From: Thermococcus profundus
GTDB taxonomy: Archaea > Methanobacteriota_B > Thermococci > Thermococcales > Thermococcaceae
Length of the DNA: 64,000 nt
Reading direction: 5' to 3'
Assembly (NCBI RefSeq): GCF_002214585.1
Contig: NZ_CP014862.1
Coordinates: 1,302,001-1,366,000 of the forward strand
In this document: positions 30,199 through 39,600 of the stretch, piece by piece
Layout: each line of letters opens with the position of its first letter
How positions within the stretch are numbered: position 1 is the first letter of the stretch
Notes under the pieces: model-generated
Database searches by the model: none
Seen by the model: only the letters and a program-made list of their open reading frames with translations
What the model was told of the DNA's origin: nothing
Translations under genes and position numbers: made by a program

Positions 30199-30900
30199 AT
30201 GTCCCTCCTTGACGCTTATCGCGATTTAAAATATCTCCTCAACAGAGGCTACCCCAAGAAGAGCGCCCTGAAGTTCGTTGGGGATCACTACCGACTCCCT
30301 CTGAGGGGAAGGTACCTCCTGGCGAGGTGCGTCTTCCCTGACGCATGGATCGATGAGGTACGGAGGAAGCTCCTGAAGCCTGAGGAGCTCGCCGGGAAAC
30401 CGCTGGCCATAGACGGCTTCAACGTCCTCATAACCCTGGAATCCCTCAGAGATGGGGAGGCGATACTCTGCGAAGACGGCCTGGTGAGGGACTTGAAGTA
30501 TCAGGGAAAGTACCGACTGAATGAAAGAACCTCCGAAGTCATCGAAATGACTGTCGAGGCACTCTTCCGACTGAAAGTCTCTGAAGCGATCTTCCTCTAC
30601 GGCAAGAACATCCCGAAGAGCGGTGAAATAAGGAAAACAACAGAAGAGATCCTCCAGAGATTTGGGGTGTCTGGTGAAGTTAGATTAGCTAGAAACCCGG
30701 ATTTCGAGCTCAAATCCTTTGAAAACGTTGCAACCGCCGACACAGCCATAATTGATGCAGTTAAAGGGGTTTTCGACCTGGCCGCCTACGCTGGGAGGGA
30801 GTTCCGGCCCACAACCCTTGGTGAATTCTTCCGGAAAGAATCAGAATTTACCGACTTCTCACCGATTAGACGGTTTTCGAAAAACTACAATCCATTTTGA
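30199..30900 (+). CDS. DUF434/DUF5616 family protein
   Basis: The 233-aa soluble protein starts MSLLDAYRDLKYLLNRGY and matches the DUF434 pattern as I recall it: NRGYPKKSALKFVGDHYRL, LAGKPLAIDGFNVLITLE, and an acidic nuclease-like arrangement (AIDGFN, ATADTAIIDA) that hints at a PIN/NYN-type fold. A TATA-like CTTTTAATC (about 30169-30177) lies about 25 bases before the ATG without a Shine-Dalgarno sequence, so the transcript is probably leaderless. Function unknown. Confidence 0.8.
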   Translation: MSLLDAYRDLKYLLNRGYPKKSALKFVGDHYRLPLRGRYLLARCVFPDAWIDEVRRKLLKPEELAGKPLAIDGFNVLITLESLRDGEAILCEDGLVRDLKYQGKYRLNERTSEVIEMTVEALFRLKVSEAIFLYGKNIPKSGEIRKTTEEILQRFGVSGEVRLARNPDFELKSFENVATADTAIIDAVKGVFDLAAYAGREFRPTTLGEFFRKESEFTDFSPIRRFSKNYNPF

Positions 30901-30987
30901 AGTTTTGGGAAATCTTTAATAGGACGGAGTACGTATTATACCAGAGAGAAGCCCCTTTAGTTCTTTTGGGGTTGAGGAGGGATAGAT

Positions 30988-32295
30988 ATGAGGAAAATTT
31001 CATTGCTGATTCTTCTCTTTCTGATTTCAGGGTTAGTCATCACGAGCGGCTGTATGAGCGGTTCCGGCGGCCCTTCCACCACGAGTTCGCACGAAAGCAG
31101 TACATCATATACAACCACGACTGAAGGCTCATCGGCCTATTCCACCACTTCAAGAACAACGACCTACTCAACCACAGCTCATACGACAGCTCCCACGACC
31201 ACTACTTCATCCACAGTGACCACCTCAACCAGTTCCTCTGGGACCACAATACCCATAACGGAAAGCTCAGAAAGTTCCACCACAACGACGACTTCAAGCG
31301 GCTCAACCGTTACAACCTCAACGATCACTCACTCCTCCACAACGACTACATCTTCATCGACTACGACCACAACTACAACGACATCAACAACCACGACCAC
31401 CGCAACGCCCGCAGAGGAGGCCCGCTGGAACAACCCCTGGAGCTACGCTCCCGTCACCTTGGATGGGGAAACCTACTGGATAACCTACTACAAGTACCAC
31501 TGCAAGGTACAGCCCAACCAGAGCGCCCCGGTTTACGAGTACGAGGTCGAAAAGTGGCTCGGCAAGGAAAACGTCCGCGTGTACGGAACGGACATGACGG
31601 GGAATAAGGTCGACGTTGGGGAGCATGAGGTCTACGCCTACAAGACCAAAATAACCCCGATAAACGCGAAATCAATAACAGAGCCCGTAACGATAACCGT
31701 GTGGTCAACGATCCTGCTCAATGACACGTTTATCTACCCCTGGAACATCCTGTGGTTGTCCTCCATGTCCCCGTACGGAGGCAACAGTACTTTCGTGGGG
31801 TTTAGAATCGAATACAGAGGGGCCGAGGCCCTGGTAACAAACCCGTCTGCATTCCAGCGGGGGCTGTTCCCATACTTATCCGACGAGTCCCACGTGCTAA
31901 GCCAGATAAGCGACGACCTCGGCAACGTCTACCTCGGCTGGGTGGCCACAATAAGCATGGGCTTCTGGTACGAATGGAGCACTCTCAACCTCCTACAGCC
32001 CCACAGCGGTGTTTGGGATGATATGCGGGGCCACACTATAACTTGGAGCACCTCCCCAGACGGAACGGCCGAGTACGGGGGACACGAGTTCCTTCTCATC
32101 GACTACAGCTGGAGCTATGCCGGAGCCTCTGAAAACGTCTCCCTGAGCGGGAGCGGTAAGTTCTCCCCCTACCTGCCACTCCTGGTCCAGGGAGAGGGCC
32201 ACTACTCCTACAAGGACGAGAAGTCCGGAAAAACAACCGTTATCTACGCATACATCAAGCTTGAGGATATAAAGCTGGAGAGGGAGAGTGGATGA
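30988..32295 (+). CDS. Thr/Ser-rich lipoprotein with one copy of an unnamed beta domain
   Basis: The 435-aa precursor has a lipobox (VITSGC, Cys22), a very long Ser/Thr linker to about residue 143 with runs of Thr, and a globular C-terminal domain starting WNNPWSYAPVTLDGETYWIT and ending YIKLEDIKLERESG. The same domain occurs twice in the protein encoded at 33509-35422. GAGGAGGGATAGAT precedes the ATG. ATGA overlap couples it to the next gene. It is likely outside the membrane with an O-glycosylated stalk. Function unknown. Confidence 0.85.
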   Translation: MRKISLLILLFLISGLVITSGCMSGSGGPSTTSSHESSTSYTTTTEGSSAYSTTSRTTTYSTTAHTTAPTTTTSSTVTTSTSSSGTTIPITESSESSTTTTTSSGSTVTTSTITHSSTTTTSSSTTTTTTTTSTTTTTATPAEEARWNNPWSYAPVTLDGETYWITYYKYHCKVQPNQSAPVYEYEVEKWLGKENVRVYGTDMTGNKVDVGEHEVYAYKTKITPINAKSITEPVTITVWSTILLNDTFIYPWNILWLSSMSPYGGNSTFVGFRIEYRGAEALVTNPSAFQRGLFPYLSDESHVLSQISDDLGNVYLGWVATISMGFWYEWSTLNLLQPHSGVWDDMRGHTITWSTSPDGTAEYGGHEFLLIDYSWSYAGASENVSLSGSGKFSPYLPLLVQGEGHYSYKDEKSGKTTVIYAYIKLEDIKLERESG

Positions 32296-33497
32296 GGCGC
32301 TTTCTTTTTGTTCTAGCCCTCTCACTGATCCTCGTTTCAAGTGCCTGCATATCCCAAAATCAGACAGCTTCCTCAAAGATAACTACAAGTGAGAGCTCAT
32401 CCTCCAAATCTTCGACGACTTCTATTCCCCATCAGGAGACAACGACCACCCCTCCCACTACTACAACCCCTGAAACCGCCCCCGCAACCTCCGAAACTAC
32501 CGCCTCATCCAGCACAACGACTGCCACACCCCAAAAACCCGAAACTTGGAACATGACGCTCGTCTGGAACGTCTCCACAGTGGGGGTCCCATTCATGGAT
32601 TTGAACCCCGAAGGTAGTCTTGGGGCCGCAATAGATTGGAACAACGGTATTATTTACCTTGTGAAACCAAGCGGAGAGAGCACGGCTTTCAAGATCTGGG
32701 AAGGGGAGATGGTCCAGCCAACGATCTCCGGAGTGGCGATCAAAGATGGTGTCGCCTACGTTTTGGCCAAATACGAGGAGTTCGTCGGGGTCAGGAAGTA
32801 CTCCTGGGATGGAAAGGTCGGGGAGGAGAGACACGGCTGGGATGGGAGCATGCCAGACCAGATAGTCCGCTCCCCGAGCGGAAACCACCTCTGCTACCTT
32901 GTAACGCCGGACGCTGGGAAACAGGAGCTCTACTGCGACGGGGTTAAGATCTCGCTTAAGGGAGATGAGTACGTCCTAACGGGGGTTTCAGATACGGGCG
33001 TGGTGGTGCTCACGAGGGGAGACAGCGCACTGATCTTCAAGGAGGGCTCGAGGATTTTGGGCCTCAACACGAGCAACGTCATAGCTTATGGGGACAAACT
33101 CATAGCTAGCGAGGGGAATTATCTCAAGATCTACGACCTCAACGGAACATTACTTGCCGAAAAGGAGGGCTATCCCTTCAAGATGAGGACTCTCATTCCA
33201 ACTGGAAAGTACATCTTCAGAAACGAACCCCTTGAAGACACCTCGGTTCTCACGTGGAACCTTACGGAGGTGAGAACCCTTCCCGGCTTTCCGGAGTTCG
33301 CCAACGAGAAATTCGTTGTGATGCGGAAGGACGACTTCCTCATTTGCTACTCTCTAATGGACTTCCACGAGGTCTTCAAAATTAATGCTCCTGGCAGTTC
33401 AGTAAAGCTCAGCGACGATGGAAAGGTCATGCTCGTCTCAGATGAATACGGGAAGTACTGGCTGTATAAGGCCAATCTTCCCAAGGGAGAAAGTTAG
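32292..33497 (+). CDS. Lipoprotein with beta-propeller-like domain
   Basis: The 401-aa precursor has a lipobox (LVSSAC, Cys19), a Ser/Thr/Pro linker to about residue 80 and a beta-rich domain with repeating short strands (GIIYLVKPSG, GVAYVLAKYEE, KLIASEGNYLKIYDLNG, KYWLYKANL) as in WD40/YVTN-type propellers. It overlaps the upstream lipoprotein gene by 4 bases and precedes the next by 11, so all three form an operon. GGAGAGGGAGAGTGG lies before the ATG. No catalytic motif seen. Confidence 0.82.
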   Translation: MRRFLFVLALSLILVSSACISQNQTASSKITTSESSSSKSSTTSIPHQETTTTPPTTTTPETAPATSETTASSSTTTATPQKPETWNMTLVWNVSTVGVPFMDLNPEGSLGAAIDWNNGIIYLVKPSGESTAFKIWEGEMVQPTISGVAIKDGVAYVLAKYEEFVGVRKYSWDGKVGEERHGWDGSMPDQIVRSPSGNHLCYLVTPDAGKQELYCDGVKISLKGDEYVLTGVSDTGVVVLTRGDSALIFKEGSRILGLNTSNVIAYGDKLIASEGNYLKIYDLNGTLLAEKEGYPFKMRTLIPTGKYIFRNEPLEDTSVLTWNLTEVRTLPGFPEFANEKFVVMRKDDFLICYSLMDFHEVFKINAPGSSVKLSDDGKVMLVSDEYGKYWLYKANLPKGES

Positions 33498-33508
33498 GAG
33501 GTTTTGGA

Positions 33509-35422
33509 ATGAAAAGAAGAAAGATTTTGCCCGGTCTTCTGCTGGTGGCCATTCTCCTCCTGGGGGTGGTTGCCAGCGGCTGTATGGGTGGCGGTGGTGG
33601 AGGAAGCAACACTTCCTCCAGTGCTTCGGAAAGTGAATCGAGCTCCCAGAGCTCCTCCTACGGCGGAGGAACTTCCACCCAAAGCTCCCCCCATGGTGGG
33701 GGCACATCGACTCAGAGTCAGAGCCATTCGACCACAACGAGCGCCTCCCGTCCAGAGTACTGGAGTCCCTGGAACTCCACGGTGAAGGTCGCTCTCAACG
33801 GGAAGGAGTACTGGGTAACCTACGTCAAGTACAGGGTGAGCGTGAGCGGGAGCGAAGGAAGTGGGACGTACGAAATAGAGAAGTCTAGAGGCTACAACAA
33901 CATCCACCTCTACGCAACCGGTTCGAACGGGGGAAAGAAAGACCTCGGAGAGGTTCAGGTCTTCGAGTACTGGGGCAGGATAACCCCCATCCAGGATCCG
34001 GAGCTTCAGTATCCAGTAGAGTACAGGATTTGGGTGAAGGACTTCAGCCCCGAGACGGATCAGTACTTCCTCGCCCCGATGCCTAACTTCGCGGCCCTTA
34101 TTCAGGGCTCAACCGTTGGCATCGAGGTTAAGTACGGCGACTCCCACTACCTCTGGACGAACCCGGCTTCTCTCGGCCACTACTCGGAGATGCCCTATAC
34201 CGAGGGCGATTCAGAGGTCATGAACACCCTCGCCGGAGTCCCCATTTACGCCTACTGGATGTCGATGGTCATGGTACCGCTCTGGGGAGATATCTCAGAG
34301 AGGGATCTGAGAACCGGCGGAAGCTACAACGAGGGCTTCATGGGGATCGGCTACAGCTACCGCATAACCCCCGACGGCACCGTTCACATCGGCGGCTACT
34401 CCTTCTGGACTGCTGATGTGGAGTGGAGCTGGAGCGCCGGAACAGTCAAGGGCAACGGCTCAGCAAAGATATCCCCGGAACTCCCTGTTCCTGTGAAGAT
34501 AGCAGGATCCTTCGCTGGCTATTCCGAAGGTGCCAGCGGCCAGATATCCGCGAGTCTAGAACTTGAGGACATAAAGCTCTCAGAAAGCTTTGGTCAGGTT
34601 GAGGAGCCAGAATCAACCTGGACGCCGACGCACACGGAAACTACAACCACAACAACCATCACAACAACCACGACCACCCAGACGCAGACCCAGCCTGAGA
34701 ACTGGAAGAGAGCCTGGGACGCCTCGGAGCCGATAGCCATCGGCGACACTGCATACGTGATCAAAGGCGTGAGCTACGACATAACGTACAAGACGGCTGG
34801 AGAAGAAGTCCACTACACGATGGAGCGCGGCTACAACGAAACCGACGGGAGCTACGTTGCCTACGCGGTGGTTAGAATGGACGACGGCTCAACCTACACC
34901 TTCAAGGTCTACACCAACAACATAGGAGAGTACACCGGCTGGGTTCTCTGGGTTCCCTCCGTTTTCGAGCTGATTGAAAGCGGCTCCAGCTTTGAAAAGT
35001 ACACCGTGCAGGGGCCGAGCTGTTCCTACACCTACGACGCGAGCGGAAACATGAACGGTGATATGAACTGCGGCGCAGTGATAACCCAGAACCCCCTCGA
35101 TCAGATATGGGATGTTTACAACGGCTTCTCAGGCGGCATCTACGGCGACGTCGTTGACGTGAGCGACCTCTCATCGAACGGGAACGGCTACACAGTTTCC
35201 TCTGACGGAACCGTCAGCTTCTCGGGAATGGACTTCAACCTCTACAACGTCACCTGGAGCGGGAGCTTCATGAGCGCGCTCCCGGCCAACGGCTACACCC
35301 TCATCGCCAAGGAGCTTCCATTCCCGATCGAGATAGTGGCCTCGATAAGCGGCATGGGCGGAGGCTCACTCTACCTCCACGTGAAGATAACCGACATAAA
35401 AATGGAAGAGGCTCAGGACTGA
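33509..35422 (+). CDS. Lipoprotein with two copies of an unnamed beta domain
   Basis: The 637-aa precursor has a lipobox (VVASGC, Cys25), a Gly/Ser linker, domain copy A at about 83-360 (YWSPWNSTVKVALNGKEYWV ... LELEDIKLSES), a Thr-rich spacer at about 365-395, and copy B at about 396-637 (NWKRAWDASEPIAIGDTAYV ... HVKITDIKMEE). Copy A is the closer match to the domain of the first operon gene. GGAGG precedes the ATG. The end overlaps convergent nth by 10 bases. Surface binding or envelope structural role inferred from architecture only. Confidence 0.85.
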   Translation: MKRRKILPGLLLVAILLLGVVASGCMGGGGGGSNTSSSASESESSSQSSSYGGGTSTQSSPHGGGTSTQSQSHSTTTSASRPEYWSPWNSTVKVALNGKEYWVTYVKYRVSVSGSEGSGTYEIEKSRGYNNIHLYATGSNGGKKDLGEVQVFEYWGRITPIQDPELQYPVEYRIWVKDFSPETDQYFLAPMPNFAALIQGSTVGIEVKYGDSHYLWTNPASLGHYSEMPYTEGDSEVMNTLAGVPIYAYWMSMVMVPLWGDISERDLRTGGSYNEGFMGIGYSYRITPDGTVHIGGYSFWTADVEWSWSAGTVKGNGSAKISPELPVPVKIAGSFAGYSEGASGQISASLELEDIKLSESFGQVEEPESTWTPTHTETTTTTTITTTTTTQTQTQPENWKRAWDASEPIAIGDTAYVIKGVSYDITYKTAGEEVHYTMERGYNETDGSYVAYAVVRMDDGSTYTFKVYTNNIGEYTGWVLWVPSVFELIESGSSFEKYTVQGPSCSYTYDASGNMNGDMNCGAVITQNPLDQIWDVYNGFSGGIYGDVVDVSDLSSNGNGYTVSSDGTVSFSGMDFNLYNVTWSGSFMSALPANGYTLIAKELPFPIEIVASISGMGGGSLYLHVKITDIKMEEAQD

Positions 35423-36159
35423 GCGGTTTTCTTTTTCTTCCCGCTCCCCTTTATGTCTTCGTCCTTTACGAGCCCCTTCGCGTAGGGGCAGAGCTCTTTC
35501 AGGGGGCATTCTTCGCACTTCGGGTTTATCGGCCTGCAGATGCTCCTCCCGTGGTCGACCATCGCGTGGTTGACGTAGATCCACTTCTCCTTTGGAATCA
35601 GCTCCGTGAGGTATTCCTCGACCTTTTCAGGGGCAACGCGCGGAGGAGCCAGGCCCAACCTTTTGCTTATCCTGTTAACGTGGGTGTCAACGGGGATCGC
35701 CTGCCTTCCGAAGCCGTAGGCCAGAACTATGTTCGCACACTTCCTCCCGATCCCCGGAAGCTTCATGAGCTCATGAACCTCATCAGGCACCTTCCCATCG
35801 TATTTCTCAAGGATTAGCTGAGAGGCCTTTACTATCCACTCGCCCTTCGTCTTCCAGAGACCGACCCCCTGCTTTCTCAAAAATTCCTGCATATCCTCGA
35901 CGGGAGTGCTGGCTATCGTCTTGATGTCCTTGTATCTCCTGAAAAGCTCCTCCCAGACGCGATAGGTAACCTCATCCCTCATCCTCTGGGAGATTATGCA
36001 GTGGACGAGCGTTCGATAGGGGTCGCCGATGAGGAGCTTCTCCCTCGGATGGGTTTTCATCAGGATTTCGACTATCTTCTCGGCCCTCTTTCTCTTCTCC
36101 TCCCAGCTTTCCTCGAAGGTGAAGCCCTCAAGGCTCAATGATTGTGACTTTGCTCCCAT
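35413..36159 (-). CDS. nth: Endonuclease III (HhH-GPD DNA glycosylase/AP lyase)
   Basis: The enzyme removes oxidised pyrimidines and nicks the abasic site in base-excision repair. The 248-aa protein has the helix-hairpin-helix LPGIGRKCANIVLAYGFG with catalytic Lys, the catalytic Asp in VDTHVNRISKRLGL, and a [4Fe-4S] cluster motif C-x6-C-x2-C-x5-C near the C-terminus. GGTGGT precedes the ATG. Its start lies inside the 3' end of the frameshifted gene upstream (stop at 36128), indicating a shared transcript. Confidence 0.96.
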   Translation of the reverse strand: MGAKSQSLSLEGFTFEESWEEKRKRAEKIVEILMKTHPREKLLIGDPYRTLVHCIISQRMRDEVTYRVWEELFRRYKDIKTIASTPVEDMQEFLRKQGVGLWKTKGEWIVKASQLILEKYDGKVPDEVHELMKLPGIGRKCANIVLAYGFGRQAIPVDTHVNRISKRLGLAPPRVAPEKVEEYLTELIPKEKWIYVNHAMVDHGRSICRPINPKCEECPLKELCPYAKGLVKDEDIKGSGKKKKTAQS

Positions 36160-36555
36160 GGAGTACCACCACCTTATCTTCTGCTACCCTAACTTCCTTC
36201 AGTTCATCGAACTCCCTGCTATAAATCTTTTGCCCGTCCCAGTTGTAGATTCGAACCCCATCCCCCACGACAATGACAAGGCCCTTCGAGAAGGGAGCAC
36301 TTCTCTGACTTTTTCATCGAATTCAAGGGTTATCTCTTTCACCTCGCTCCTCGTTATCTCGATCCTTGTGTTCTTCGAAACCTTCATCGGATTTGGGTCT
36401 GCAAGGACGACCTTGAATGCTAGGGACTTTCCAAGGAGGTCTATCTCAACTGTCTCATCAGTCTTCACTTCCCTCCCAGTTAGTTTTGAACGGATGATCT
36501 CCTCAAAGCCGGACGGGAGTTCAACGTCGAAGAGGGGCTTGAGGACGAGGCGCAT
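36128..36555 (-). pseudogene. Hypothetical gene split by a one-base frameshift
   Basis: The ATG at 36555 opens a frame (MRLVLKPLFDVELPSGFEEI) that is coherent to about KVREVL (near 36300), then reads a low-quality tail to a TGA near 36199. From the same point another frame continues sensibly (APFSKGLVIVVGDGVRIYNW) to a TGA at 36128-36130. Adding one C to the CCC run (plus-strand GGG at 36293-36295) joins them into one roughly 143-aa protein. This is either a real inactivating or programmed shift or an assembly error. No family recognised. Confidence 0.7.
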
Positions 36556-36664
36556 GGTTCTCACTTATAGGGATAATGAGCAGAGCGATAATAAGGGTTT
36601 CCGAACCGAAACCGCTAAATATTCCGGCGTCTTACTTTCTCCAGTTTAATCGGGGGCGCGGGCG

Positions 36665-39600
36665 ATGAGCTACTGGGCGAAGACGTATGGTGAAGGAGAA
36701 GCGCATGGGGTGGCTGTGGATAAGAACGGAGATATTATCATAGTCGGACAAACTAAAGATGAGAATGCTTTTGTTGCCCGACTTAACAAGGGAGGGGACG
36801 TTAAGTGGTTCAAGATTTATGGTGGAAGCAAGCAGGACAGCTTCAACGACGTGAAGATAGCCCCAAACGGAGACATTATTGTCGCTGGATACACTAAAAG
36901 CTTTGGTGTTGGTATCTGGAATGCATGGGTTCTGAAGCTCGATAAAAACGGAAATGTGAAATGGCAGAAAACATACGGAGGAAAGAGCTGGGATGGGGCT
37001 CTGGCGGTTGGCATTGCTCCAAACGGGGACATTATTGTGGCAGGTTATACTTACAGCTTCGGCGCAAGTAGTGTTGACTTGAGTAAGAATGGACATGATC
37101 TACTAAAGAAATTCGCTCATGGGGGAGATTTTTGGGTTTTGAGGCTTGATGAGAATGGGAACGTTAAGTGGCAGAAGACTTACGGAGGAAGCGATTATGA
37201 TGGGGCTCACTCAGTTGCCATTGCTAACAATGGGGACATTATTGTAGCTGGAGGAACTTCAAGCTTTAGCGCTAGTAAGGTAGATGTTTGGGTTCTGAGG
37301 CTTGACAGCAAGGGGAACGTTAAATGGCAAAAAACTTACGGGGGAAGCGATTATGATAGTGCCTCCGCGGTTGCCATCACTGATGACGGGGGTATCATAG
37401 TAGCAGGCCACACCGAGAGCTTCGGCGCTGGCGGTAAAGATGTTTGGGTTTTGAGGCTTGATGAGAATGGGAACGTTAAGTGGCAGAAAACTTACGGAGG
37501 AACAAAGGACGACGAGGCCAACGCAGTCGCCATAGCATCCAACGGTGACATTATCGTAGCTGGAGGAACTTGGAGCTTCGGCACCGACAAGGAGAACGCT
37601 TGGATTTTGAGGCTTGATGAGAATGGGAACGTTAAGTGGCAGAAGACTTGCGGAGGAAGCGATGAGGATGATGCTCACGCGGTTGCTATCACCCCAAACG
37701 GGAACATTATCGTAGCCGGATGGACTGGCAGCTTCGGCGGTGTCTGGGTTCTTCGTCTCCCTCCAGATGGAAACCTTCCTGATTGTGACTTCTGCGGAGA
37801 TTCCCATGCACAGGTAACGGACACCAACGCAGAGGTAAGAGACACAAACTGCGAGGTTCTCAGTGGCATCCGAAAGTACCAAGTCGAAGTCGGGCTAATA
37901 CGGAAAAAGAAGAAGTGGCGCATTGAAAAAGCCACTCCTACAGTCAAAGGTTCACACGCCCGGATAAAAACCCTCCAAATAAAGCCAGAAACTCAGTACT
38001 ATCATCCCCTCCAAGAAGATGCTATAGAACCATCTACGTCTAAGGCCAAAAACATTAAACTTAACAAAACAGTCCACGTTGCTTCATTCCCCAAGGTATC
38101 TGTGGAGCTCAGAAGTATTCCGTATGTTTACGTGGAGGGCCTAAATTACCCGATAAAACTAACTGGACCAGGAGGAAAAACACTTAAAGATCGGACACTA
38201 TACGATATGGAGTTCAAAGAAAAAATTGGGCAGGCCGTTCTTAAGTTAATAAACAATGACACCTTCAGAGAGCTTATCGAACGTCTTGTTAATAAATACG
38301 GTGAGATAACCGAACTGGACATCAACTTTGCACCGTCAAACTTGAAGTTCAACGGATTCTCCGCGCTGTTAAAACAACCCTTCGGCCAAGTTTATAAATG
38401 GAACGTTAACCTGAAGCTGGGGAGTATCATCCTCCGGCCGAAGAAAGGAAACCAGGTTCTTTACCGGGAACCCCTCACACCCAACGAAATCCAAGAACTC
38501 AAAAACGCCTCACGTGAGCTAATGGAGCTAATGGACATCGCCAAAAACAGTGAAACCACAACTACAAAAATAACACCCCAACCAACTCATCAAAAATCAG
38601 CAATTCCACAAAACTCAGCAACGTCCATAACACCGGCCACCCCAGTAACTCCCTCTTCTGTCTCTTCCTATGTAAGCGTTACATCCTTCCCGGCTGAACT
38701 CCTCCAGTTCTACGAGCCCCTCGAAGAGCTTGGCAAAGGAGGCTTCGCCAAGGTTTACAAAGCAAGGAGGAAGAGGGACGGCGAGATAGTTGCGCTCAAA
38801 ATCCCCCTCAGCCTCGACGCGGCAACTGGCAAGTCCTTCCTGAGGGAGATTGAGAACTGGACTAAACTGAAGCACCCGAACATCGTCAGGGTTTACGACT
38901 ACAACATCCTCCCGGTTCCATTCTTTGAGATGGAATACTGCGAAGGCTCACTCGCACAGCTTCCCAAACCGCTCCCCCCGCGCGACGCCGCGCTCTTAAT
39001 CTTCAACATCGCCGAAGGTCTGGAGTACGCGCACTCCAAAGGTATAATCCACCGCGACCTTAAGCCTTCAAACATCCTCCTCAAGGGGGGAATTCCAAAG
39101 GTTTCGGACTGGGGATTGAGCAAGGTAATCGGAGAGTCCCGCTCCACCACGACCACAAGCTTTACAGCCCTCTACGCCGCCCCAGAACAGTTCAGCAAGT
39201 CACGCTTTGGCCCCACCGATCAGAGGACTGACATCTGGCAGCTGGGGATTATATTCTACGAGCTGGTAACGGGTAGGCTTCCCTTCGACAGTGAGGACCC
39301 CTTCGAATTGATGTCCATGATTATGATGGAAGATCCGGTCCCTCCCTCAGAGGTTAATCCAGAAGCGAAAGAGGTAGAGCCAGTAATCCTGAGAATGCTT
39401 GCTAAGCACAAGGAGGAGCGGTACGAGGACGTGGGAGAGCTTCAGATGGATTTGGCTGGTTATCTTGGCATAGAGTTCCGGCGGGAGTTGAGGAAGAGTA
39501 GGACGATGGGTGATAAGAGGCTGATCATTTACTATCTCAGCAACCTCCTCCTTATGAGCGTCAAGACTGGCAACTTGACCGGGGCCTACAAGTACTCGGA

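Noticed and set aside
31100-31420. Repetitive ACC/ACG/TCA-rich DNA that might be a CRISPR or satellite array
   Set aside because: It is low-complexity coding sequence for a Thr/Ser linker in a lipoprotein; there are no regular repeats and spacers. The same holds at 1680-1890, 34620-34690 and 56800-56970.
36665-37780. Regular 156-bp repeats as a CRISPR-like array
   Set aside because: The repeats are in frame, encode propeller blades and have no unique spacers.
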